Source: an uncultured Prochlorococcus sp. (lineage in GTDB: Bacteria; Cyanobacteriota; Cyanobacteriia; PCC-6307; Cyanobiaceae). From it: a stretch of DNA of 5,624 nucleotides. The stretch spans positions 1-5,624 of the forward strand of contig CACGIB010000028.1 of the NCBI GenBank assembly GCA_902573045.1, in the 5' to 3' direction. Shown here in pieces: positions 1-5,624 of this stretch. The notes beneath the pieces were generated by a model. The model did not search any database and had not been told where the DNA came from. It saw only the letters and a list, made by a program, of their open reading frames with translations. The position numbers and the translations under genes are program-made. Within the stretch, counting starts at the first letter, position 1; each line of letters starts with the position of its first letter.

Positions 1-803
1 AACAGGCTTTTGAACTTACTGATGCTACTGCAGAACGCTCATGCGCTGGTAGCACAATACTTTTATCCCAAGAAACTGTTCAAGAATATTTAAAAAGCAA
101 TATTTGCCTGTTAGAAAAAATGATCGAGGGTAATTATGAAGATTCAAAATCGATTTCAAGAAGAATAAATGATATGAAAAATTGGTTAAAAAAACCATCA
201 TTAATTCAACCAGATTCAAACGCTCAGTATGAAGAAATCATTGAAATTGATTTAGCAAAAGTAACACAACCAATAGTTGCTTGCCCTAATGATCCAGATA
301 ATGTAAAAGAAATCACTGATGTTGCAAATACTAATATTGACGAGGTTTTTATAGGTTCTTGCATGACAAATATTGGTCATTACAGAGCAGCTGCAAAAGT
401 TCTTGAAGGAGTACAAAATTTAAAAGCTAAATTATGGATTTGTCCACCAACAAAGATGGATGAAGAAACTCTAAAAGCTGAAGGTTACTATAAAATTTTT
501 GAAGATTGTGGTGCAAGGTTAGAGTTACCGGGCTGTTCTTTATGTATGGGAAATCAAGCCAGAGTAGATGAAGGTTCCGTAGTATTTTCTACTAGTACAA
601 GAAATTTTGACAATAGACTTGGCAAGAATGCACAAGTCTTTTTAGGCAGCGCTGAATTAGCAGCAGTTTGCGCACTGCTTGGCAAGATACCTGAAATAGA
701 AGAATATCAGGATATTACTAAAAATAAAATTAATCCATATTCAAATGAACTTTATCGCTATCTTCAATTTGATGAAATACCCGATTTCAGCTTGACAAAG
801 TAA
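1..803 (+). CDS. acnB: Aconitate hydratase B (AcnB), C-terminal part, cut at the left edge
   Basis: AcnB interconverts citrate and isocitrate in the cytoplasm through a 4Fe-4S cluster, and in many bacteria also acts on 2-methylisocitrate. The reading frame is open from position 3, so the visible part is 266 residues, about the last third of a protein that is usually near 860 residues. It is recognisable throughout: an ELTDATAERS segment at the edge, then FIGSCMTNIGH and LPGCSLCMGNQARV. The three cluster cysteines lie at 360-362, 534-536 and 543-545, matching the C...CxxC pattern of AcnB. The STSTRNFDNRLG and SAELAAV segments near the end are also typical. The tail stops about ten residues earlier than in the E. 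coli protein, which I take as normal variation. An ATG at 120 is internal, not the start. In cyanobacteria the enzyme feeds isocitrate dehydrogenase and so supplies 2-oxoglutarate for ammonium assimilation. The CLC gene follows after 9 bp. The identification is very secure. Confidence 0.97.
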   Translation, partial: QAFELTDATAERSCAGSTILLSQETVQEYLKSNICLLEKMIEGNYEDSKSISRRINDMKNWLKKPSLIQPDSNAQYEEIIEIDLAKVTQPIVACPNDPDNVKEITDVANTNIDEVFIGSCMTNIGHYRAAAKVLEGVQNLKAKLWICPPTKMDEETLKAEGYYKIFEDCGARLELPGCSLCMGNQARVDEGSVVFSTSTRNFDNRLGKNAQVFLGSAELAAVCALLGKIPEIEEYQDITKNKINPYSNELYRYLQFDEIPDFSLTK

Positions 804-812
804 TCATGGACC

Positions 813-2171
813 ATGCCAAACTTTATAAAAGATAATATTCAAAAAACAAGTAATAATTCTTCTCGTAGCATCAAAAAATTATTAAAACAAAGATCTCTAG
901 TCGTTGTATTTTCGCTCTTATTAACGGGTCTTGGGGCTTCGATTACAAGCATATCTTTTAAAACTGGAATCTATTTTATTAATAATTGGAGATTAGCATT
1001 ATTAGACCAATTCCCATCTATTGCGGTCTTACCTATTTTTGGAGCTCTAGGAGGAGCTATTGCAGGATATTTGATCAAAAATATAGCACCTGCCGCAAAA
1101 GGTTCAGGCGTCAGTCAAATCATGGGTTTCTTAAGACATAAAAAAGTTCCAATGAATTTAAAAGTAGGATTAGTAAAGCTCATATCAGGAATTATTGCGA
1201 TTGGTAGTGGATTCCCTTTGGGTCCAGAAGGTCCATCAGTTCAAATGGGAGGATCCGTAGCTTGGCAAATGGCCAAGTGGCTCAAAGCTCCTACAGCTTT
1301 CAGAAGAGTAATTGTAGCAGCAGGTGGTGGTGCTGGAATAGCTGCAGTATTTAGCGCTCCATTAGGAGGGTTTATCTATGCAATAGAGGAGTTATTAAAC
1401 TCTGCTAGACCAGTAATTTTATTATTAGTAGTAATTACAACTTTTATTGCAGATTCATCTGCTGATATTATTCAAGCTTTAGGTTTAGATCCTAAAGCAG
1501 GAGGCTTTGATTTTAACCTCGGATTTTTGATTCAAAAAGAATATGACCCATCAGTTTTTTTCTTACCTGTAGATTTTATTTACTTAGTCTTACTAGGAAT
1601 AATTATTGGGATATTTGCAGAATTGTACAGCAGATATGTTTTGTTAATGCAAAATCTTGGGAAAAAGTGGTATAAAAATAAATTTGTTTTAAAAATGAGT
1701 ATCTGTGGACTTATTTTAGGAAGTATCTATTCATGTTTACCCAGTACATTTCATCATTTAGATGAATTACAGAAAATAATAGCTGAACAAAATACAAGTA
1801 TTGGAATTGCTTTATTGGCAGTTTTAGTACTATTTATCACGACAGGTTTAGCTGCAGCATCCGGAGCTCCTGGAGGATTATTCTATCCAATGCTTACTTT
1901 AGGAGGGTCAATCGGACTAATAATGGGGAGCTGGGTAGAAATTGCTACAGGACATGCACCAAGTACATACATTTTTGCGGGAATGGGAGCTTTCGTAGCA
2001 GGATGTTCGCGAACGCCAATAACAGCAATGTTTTTAGCTTTTGCTTTAACAAAAAATTTATTAATAATGAAACCTGTGTTAATCAGCTGCATTGCCAGTT
2101 TCTTGGTAGCAAGAGCTTTTAATGAAGAATCAATTTATGAAAGACAAATAAAAATAGAATTAGAAGACTAA
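813..2171 (+). CDS. CLC-family chloride/proton exchanger, short form without CBS domains
   Basis: A complete 452-residue polytopic membrane protein of the voltage-gated chloride channel (CLC/EriC/ClcA) family. After a basic, Ser/Asn-rich cytoplasmic start (about residues 1-28) it is hydrophobic almost to the end. Family motifs appear in order: GSGVS (97-101, selectivity motif 1), GPEGP (137-141, holding the gating glutamate E139), APLGG followed by IEEL (191-194), GGLFYP (354-359) and a C-terminal tyrosine Y442 in ESIYERQ. By alignment from memory with E. coli ClcA these correspond to S107, E148, E203, F357 and Y445. Retaining both glutamates points to a 2 Cl-/1 H+ antiporter rather than a passive channel, and the serine in motif 1 favours chloride over nitrate. 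The first motif ends in Ser where Pro is usual. No CBS domain follows. The start is the first in-frame ATG after the acnB stop; there is no clear Shine-Dalgarno sequence, and the 9-bp spacing suggests cotranscription. A physiological role in pH or ion balance is inferred. Confidence 0.93.
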   Translation: MPNFIKDNIQKTSNNSSRSIKKLLKQRSLVVVFSLLLTGLGASITSISFKTGIYFINNWRLALLDQFPSIAVLPIFGALGGAIAGYLIKNIAPAAKGSGVSQIMGFLRHKKVPMNLKVGLVKLISGIIAIGSGFPLGPEGPSVQMGGSVAWQMAKWLKAPTAFRRVIVAAGGGAGIAAVFSAPLGGFIYAIEELLNSARPVILLLVVITTFIADSSADIIQALGLDPKAGGFDFNLGFLIQKEYDPSVFFLPVDFIYLVLLGIIIGIFAELYSRYVLLMQNLGKKWYKNKFVLKMSICGLILGSIYSCLPSTFHHLDELQKIIAEQNTSIGIALLAVLVLFITTGLAAASGAPGGLFYPMLTLGGSIGLIMGSWVEIATGHAPSTYIFAGMGAFVAGCSRTPITAMFLAFALTKNLLIMKPVLISCIASFLVARAFNEESIYERQIKIELED

Positions 2172-2181
2172 GAAACTATCT

Positions 2182-3036
2182 TCAATCAAAAACAGCAGTT
2201 TTGCTGTTATAGACAAATACTTGATGATTTATATGTAATCTAACTGCTCTTGCTAAAGCTATTCTTTCAATATCTCTTCCTTTTCTAATCAAATCATCAA
2301 CTTCATCCCTATGACTTACATTAACTGTACATTGCTCTATTATCGGGCCTTCATCAAGATCTTCAGTAACATAATGAGCAGTAGCACCGATTAATTTAAC
2401 GCCTCTCTTCCAAGCTCGATGATATGGTTGCCCGCCCTTAAAAGCAGGTAAGAAAGAATGATGAATATTTATTATTGAAGAAAACTTTTTTAAAAAAGAG
2501 TCACTCAAAATTTGCATATATTTGGCTAATACAACAAGATCAATGTCATATTCTTTTAATAAATTTAAAAATTGATCTTCAACAATAGATTTATCAGTTT
2601 TAAAGGTATCAATATGGACAAATTTTGCATTAAAATCATTTGCAATATTTTCAAGATCAGAATGGTTTGAAATTATTAAAGGGACTTTCATTTTGAGTTC
2701 TCCATTTCTTACTCGCCAAAGTAAATCAATCAAACAATGATTTTGTTTACTCACGAAAATAGCAACATTTGGAATTTCATCAGAATAATTAACGTTAAAT
2801 TTTCCATTTACTTCATCTGCAATTTTTTCAAATTCTTTATAAATTTCATCTCTATTAAAAAATTCATTGTTACTATTCCATTCAATTCGACTAAGAAATA
2901 ATCCTGCATCTTGATCTGTATGATGATCAGAATGTTTTATGTTGCCACCGTGATTTGAAATCCAACTTGTAAGTAGACTTACAAGACCAGGACGATCAGG
3001 ACAAACAATTTTGAATATAATTGAAGGATGTTCCAA
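2182..3036 (-). CDS. purU: Formyltetrahydrofolate deformylase (PurU), TTG start
   Basis: PurU hydrolyses 10-formyltetrahydrofolate to formate and tetrahydrofolate in the cytoplasm. This keeps the folate pool balanced and can supply formate for purine synthesis. At 284 residues it is full length (E. coli about 280). An N-terminal ACT domain (about residues 5-85, opening FKIVCPDRPGLVS) precedes a formyltransferase-fold catalytic domain (about 90-284). Catalytic residues of the family are visible: N190 and H192 in INIHHSFLPAF, and D228 in DLDEGPI. VVLAKYMQIL and GATAHYV also match PurU closely. The HHSFLPAF form and the ACT domain separate it from PurN. The start codon is TTG: the frame is open upstream to a stop at 3082-3084, but no ATG or GTG lies between, and the ACT domain begins a few residues after the TTG. 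No strong ribosome binding site is seen. It is convergent with the CLC gene (10-bp gap) and divergent from the flavoprotein gene. Confidence 0.95.
   Translation of the reverse strand: MEHPSIIFKIVCPDRPGLVSLLTSWISNHGGNIKHSDHHTDQDAGLFLSRIEWNSNNEFFNRDEIYKEFEKIADEVNGKFNVNYSDEIPNVAIFVSKQNHCLIDLLWRVRNGELKMKVPLIISNHSDLENIANDFNAKFVHIDTFKTDKSIVEDQFLNLLKEYDIDLVVLAKYMQILSDSFLKKFSSIINIHHSFLPAFKGGQPYHRAWKRGVKLIGATAHYVTEDLDEGPIIEQCTVNVSHRDEVDDLIRKGRDIERIALARAVRLHINHQVFVYNSKTAVFD
2188..2208 (-). terminator. Possible hairpin/terminator inside the 3' end of purU
   Basis: A perfect 7-bp inverted repeat, AACAGCA (2191-2197) and TGCTGTT (2202-2208), encloses a 4-base loop. Read on the minus strand it is followed by a run of five T, two of them in the stem, as in a short factor-independent terminator. 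It lies within the last codons of purU, upstream of the TGA. On the plus strand it sits 19 bases after the CLC stop but has no T tract behind it. It could help end either convergent transcript, or it may be a coincidence of A+T-rich coding sequence. The stem is short, so confidence is low. Confidence 0.3.
3016..3021 (+). promoter_or_regulatory. Candidate -10 element for the flavoprotein gene
   Basis: A perfect TATAAT lies inside the 5' end of purU. It would place a transcription start near 3028 and give a leader of roughly 57 bases before the ATG at 3085. No convincing -35 box is seen 16-18 bases upstream. In A+T-rich DNA such a hexamer can occur by chance, so this is only a candidate. Confidence 0.3.
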
Positions 3037-3084
3037 AAAATCTTTAACTATTAAGTCAAATAAGCAAGTATATCTAATATATCA
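3037..3084. promoter_or_regulatory. Divergent purU/flavoprotein intergenic region
   Basis: These 48 bases are the only divergent intergenic space in the window, so they must hold or border promoters for both flanking genes. On the minus strand TATACT (complement of 3067-3072) is a good -10 hexamer for purU. It would start transcription near 3060 and leave a leader of about 24 bases to the TTG. No -35 box is evident. The right half is an AT-alternating stretch (TATATCTAATATATC) just before the ATG at 3085, with no Shine-Dalgarno sequence for that gene. No operator repeat or riboswitch-like structure is visible, and the space is too short for most riboswitches. Confidence 0.45.
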
Positions 3085-4167
3085 ATGAACAGCTTAAAAG
3101 AAAATTTTCAAAAAGCACACATAGTTATTATTGGATCAGGGATTATTGGAAAATTTAACGCCTTAGAATTATCAGAATTAGGTTTCCAGGTAACGATAAT
3201 AGATCCAGCTCAACACCAAAATAGTAGCAATGCAGCTTTAGGCTTACTAATGGGTAATATGTATCAAAAAAGAAGAGGTAGAAGCTGGGATCTCAGGAAA
3301 CAGAGCATTGAATTATGGCCACAATGGATTACATTCCTGCAAAAATTTAATTGTGAATTAAATATCGAAAAACCATTAATACAACTAACTACAGATGAAG
3401 AAAAGTTTAAAAAATTAGAGAAATTTGTTTATGAAAATAATGATCAAAACTTGCGAATTTTAGAAAGAGACTCAATATTTATCAAGAATATTAATAAAGC
3501 CTTCCAAGCAACAAATATAAAAGGAATGATCTCGTTCAAAGATGGAAGAATAAATCCTTTTTCTTTACTTCAAACATTAGATCAATATCTAAAACATAAA
3601 AAAGTAAATTATTTGCGAGAAGAAATAATAAAAATAAGAAAATCAAACAATCAATGGATTTCTACAATAAGGAATAATGAAAACATCAAATCTGACATGG
3701 TTATTTTATGTAATTCACTAAAAGCGATTGATTTAATAAGTAGCCTATCTCAAAACATCAAATTAAAACCTGTTTTAGGTCAAGCTATAGAAATTGAGAT
3801 AAATGATGCAGAAGTTGATTTATTATCGCTGCCAAAACAATTCAACATAAATGGTAAAAATATAATTCCAAAATCAAACAATAAGCTAATTATTGGATCA
3901 ACTGATGAATATAGTACTAAGCCAGAAGAAAATACATTCGAAAAGCTTACAAATTTTCTCGATAAACAACCAAATTGGCTGATGAAAGGAAAAATTTCTA
4001 AAAAATGGTTCGGAATAAGGTCAAGGCCAGATGGTGAACCTTCACCAATAATGAAAAATCTTAAAGATGGACTAATTATATGTACAGGTTTTTATAAAAA
4101 TGGGATTTTACTGGCTCCGGCTTGTTCTAAATGGGTTACTAATGAAGTTAAAAATTACCTTTATTAA
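3085..4167 (+). CDS. FAD-dependent amino-acid oxidoreductase, glycine oxidase (ThiO)/DadA-like
   Basis: A complete 360-residue soluble flavoprotein of the DAO family, which oxidises the C-N bond of small amino acids or secondary amines. The N-terminal Rossmann FAD site is clear: [10 protein letters not shown] (13-22, GxGxxG) with the acidic residue D40 closing the second strand in [15 protein letters not shown] (49-57) fits the segment that follows in this family. The C-terminal signature is also present: IIGSTDE (269-275), [15 protein letters not shown] (308-322) and [12 protein letters not shown] (334-345). The last motif most resembles the GHxRNGILLAP of glycine oxidase ThiO, which makes iminoglycine for the thiazole of thiamine, but here Phe replaces the His and Lys the Arg. 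The middle (about 100-260) is Lys/Asn/Ile-rich and poorly diagnostic. DadA-type D-amino acid dehydrogenase is the main alternative. Substrate and electron acceptor cannot be settled from sequence alone. The first ATG after the divergent region is used. Its stop overlaps the dnaK stop on the other strand. Confidence 0.85.
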   Translation: MNSLKENFQKAHIVIIGSGIIGKFNALELSELGFQVTIIDPAQHQNSSNAALGLLMGNMYQKRRGRSWDLRKQSIELWPQWITFLQKFNCELNIEKPLIQLTTDEEKFKKLEKFVYENNDQNLRILERDSIFIKNINKAFQATNIKGMISFKDGRINPFSLLQTLDQYLKHKKVNYLREEIIKIRKSNNQWISTIRNNENIKSDMVILCNSLKAIDLISSLSQNIKLKPVLGQAIEIEINDAEVDLLSLPKQFNINGKNIIPKSNNKLIIGSTDEYSTKPEENTFEKLTNFLDKQPNWLMKGKISKKWFGIRSRPDGEPSPIMKNLKDGLIICTGFYKNGILLAPACSKWVTNEVKNYLY

Positions 4168-5624
4168 TCTTTTGTTTCAGTAAAGTCAGCATCAATTACA
4201 TCATCTCCACCTTTTTCGTTTGAATCACTCTGATCAGAACCGCCCGGTGCTCCTGGTGATGGTGGCTGATTACCAGGTTGCTGATAAACTGATGACCCAA
4301 CTGCATAAAGTTCTTGCTGAAGTTCTTCAAGAAGTTTTTTCATTGATTCATAATCTTCTTTTGAAGTTGCCTCTTTTAAGGCATTACTTTTTTCTTCAAC
4401 TTTAGACTTTGCTGCTGCATCAATTTTGTCTCCCAGCTCGCTAAGTTGCTTTTCTGTCTGATACACAAGAGTTTCAGCTTGATTTTTTAAATCAATTTTT
4501 TCTCTTTTTTCTTTATCTGCAGATGCATTAGATTCAGCATCTTTTACCATTTTCTCAACTTCATTATCAGATAGAGTAGAAGCACCAGTGATAGAAATAC
4601 TTTGCTCTTTACCACTTCCTTTATCCTTAGCAGTAACACTAAGAATACCATTTGCATCAATATCAAATGTAACTTCAATTTGAGGCACACCCCTTGGTGC
4701 GGAAGGTATACCATCCAATCTAAAAGTTCCTAAACTTTTATTATCAGAAGCCATTTCTCTTTCACCCTGTAAAACATGTATTTCTACATTTGTTTGACCA
4801 TCAACAGCAGTTGAATATGTTTCGGATTTCTTAGTAGGCACTGTAGTGTTTCGATTTATCATTTTTGTCATTACTCCACCTAAAGTCTCTACACCTAAGG
4901 AAAGTGGAGTAACGTCGAGCAACAATATATCTTTAACCTCTCCTGCTAAAACTCCTCCCTGGATTGCGGCTCCAACAGCTACTACCTCATCTGGATTAAC
5001 AGTTTGATTTGGTTCTTTACCTATTATTTTTTTAACTAAATCTAAAACAGCAGGAATTCTAGATGAACCTCCAACCATTACAACTTCATCAATTTCACTA
5101 GTAGAAATTTTTGCATCACTTATAGCTCTCTCAACTGGAGTCTTGCACCTATCAATTAAAGAAGCTGCTAATTCCTCGAACTTCGCTCTAGTAAGATTCA
5201 AATCCAAATGTTTTGGTCCTTCAGGCGTTGCTGTAATAAAAGGTAAATTTATTTCACTTTGAGTAGCATTTGAAAGCTCAATTTTTGCTTTTTCTGCAGC
5301 TTCAGTGAGTCTTTGCAAAGCTTGTTTATCTTGTCTAAGATCAATTCCCTCATTTGATTTAAAAGTACTGGCTAAATGATCTACTATACATCTATCAAAA
5401 TCATCACCACCTAAATGTGTATCTCCAGATGTAGATAGAACTTCAGTTACTCCATCACCAGCTTCAATAACTGAAACATCAAATGTTCCTCCTCCTAAAT
5501 CAAAAACAAGAATTTTTTCATTTTCTTTATCCAAACCATAAGCTAAAGCTGCAGCAGTTGGCTCATTAACAATTCTGAGAACTTCTAAGCCTGCAATCTT
5601 TCCGGCATCTTTAGTAGCCTGTCT
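4164..5624 (-). CDS. dnaK: Chaperone protein DnaK (Hsp70), N-terminal part beyond the right edge; DnaK2-like
   Basis: An ATP-driven Hsp70 chaperone that folds and protects cytoplasmic proteins with DnaJ and GrpE. The frame is open to the right edge, and 486 residues are visible, starting at [15 protein letters not shown] and continuing through [14 protein letters not shown] at 5532-5534 is the internal Leu of YGLDKE, not a start. Numbering from that Leu: phosphate-binding DLGGGTFD (12-19), [11 protein letters not shown] (37-47), the adenosine-site segment VGGSSRIP (154-161) and [11 protein letters not shown] (180-190) complete the ATPase domain. The interdomain linker [13 protein letters not shown] (202-214) leads into the substrate-binding domain, with VLQGERE (254-260) and [15 protein letters not shown] (279-293). 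A charged helical lid (about 320-415) and a Gly/Pro/Ser-rich tail ending [13 protein letters not shown] follow. The missing part is about 150 residues by comparison with E. coli. The tail resembles the main cyanobacterial paralogue DnaK2; paralogue number is inferred. Promoter and start lie outside the window. Confidence 0.97.
   Translation of the reverse strand, partial: RQATKDAGKIAGLEVLRIVNEPTAAALAYGLDKENEKILVFDLGGGTFDVSVIEAGDGVTEVLSTSGDTHLGGDDFDRCIVDHLASTFKSNEGIDLRQDKQALQRLTEAAEKAKIELSNATQSEINLPFITATPEGPKHLDLNLTRAKFEELAASLIDRCKTPVERAISDAKISTSEIDEVVMVGGSSRIPAVLDLVKKIIGKEPNQTVNPDEVVAVGAAIQGGVLAGEVKDILLLDVTPLSLGVETLGGVMTKMINRNTTVPTKKSETYSTAVDGQTNVEIHVLQGEREMASDNKSLGTFRLDGIPSAPRGVPQIEVTFDIDANGILSVTAKDKGSGKEQSISITGASTLSDNEVEKMVKDAESNASADKEKREKIDLKNQAETLVYQTEKQLSELGDKIDAAAKSKVEEKSNALKEATSKEDYESMKKLLEELQQELYAVGSSVYQQPGNQPPSPGAPGGSDQSDSNEKGGDDVIDADFTETKD

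Noticed and set aside
25..219. Minus-strand open frame of 64 codons within acnB
   Set aside because: It is antisense to clearly conserved aconitase sequence and has no recognisable protein features.
806..835. Alternative ATG at 806 just before the CLC start
   Set aside because: It is in another frame and runs into TAA after nine codons, so it cannot start the CLC protein. A functional leader peptide is not supported.
1883..2092. Minus-strand open frame of 69 codons within the CLC gene
   Set aside because: It mirrors conserved transmembrane coding sequence and has no independent support.
4089..4100. Palindrome TTTTTATAAAAA near the 3' end of the flavoprotein gene
   Set aside because: A pure A/T palindrome encoding part of the conserved TGFYKNG motif. 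It is weak as an RNA stem and expected by chance at this base composition.
4252..4277. Inverted repeat CCTGGT...ACCAGG in the dnaK tail region
   Set aside because: Only 6 bp with a 14-base loop, and it falls in Gly/Pro/Gln-rich coding sequence where such repeats arise from codon content. No T tract follows.
4220..4405. Plus-strand open frame of 61 codons within dnaK
   Set aside because: It lies opposite the DnaK tail and lid, whose reading is unambiguous. Its Leu-rich composition follows from the opposite strand.
5532..5534. Start of dnaK at the TTG at 5532-5534
   Set aside because: The frame continues to the window edge with conserved Hsp70 sequence ([11 protein letters not shown] directly upstream), so this codon is an internal leucine.
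1..5624. Search for a mobile element, phage, CRISPR or defence system
   Set aside because: All five genes are recognisable housekeeping families of uniform composition. No terminal repeats, spaced repeats, integrase or tRNA are visible.

Overview
The window is A+T-rich, tightly packed DNA with five protein genes and almost no non-coding sequence. Gap sizes from left to right are 9 bp, 10 bp, 48 bp and then a 4-bp overlap. The proteins (AcnB-type aconitase, short CLC exchanger, PurU, ThiO/DadA-like oxidoreductase, a DnaK with a cyanobacterial DnaK2-like tail), the base composition and the compactness all fit a streamlined marine picocyanobacterium. A high-light Prochlorococcus is the most likely source. 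This is judged from recalled family features, not from a database search.

Layout: (1) positions 1-803, + strand: the 3' third of acnB, cut by the left edge. It carries all three cysteines that hold the 4Fe-4S cluster. (2) 813-2171, +: a complete CLC-type chloride/proton exchanger, probably cotranscribed with acnB. (3) 2182-3036, -: complete purU (formyltetrahydrofolate deformylase), convergent with the clc gene and starting at TTG. (4) 3037-3084: a short divergent intergenic region that must serve purU leftward and the next gene rightward. (5) 3085-4167, +: a complete FAD-dependent oxidoreductase of the glycine oxidase/D-amino acid dehydrogenase family. (6) 4164-5624, -: the C-terminal three quarters of dnaK, cut by the right edge. 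Its stop codon overlaps that of the oxidoreductase.

Functionally this is mainly housekeeping. Aconitase makes isocitrate, which leads to 2-oxoglutarate for nitrogen assimilation. The CLC protein handles chloride and protons at a membrane. PurU releases formate and free tetrahydrofolate, and its divergent neighbour may oxidise glycine or another small amino acid, so this pair could touch the same glycine/one-carbon pool. DnaK is a general chaperone. I found no rRNA, tRNA, CRISPR array, insertion sequence, phage gene or integration scar, and no evidence of an undescribed system. The points worth a second look are architectural: overlapping convergent stops, a hairpin inside the purU 3' end, and a TTG start. 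A few motif variants are also noted.
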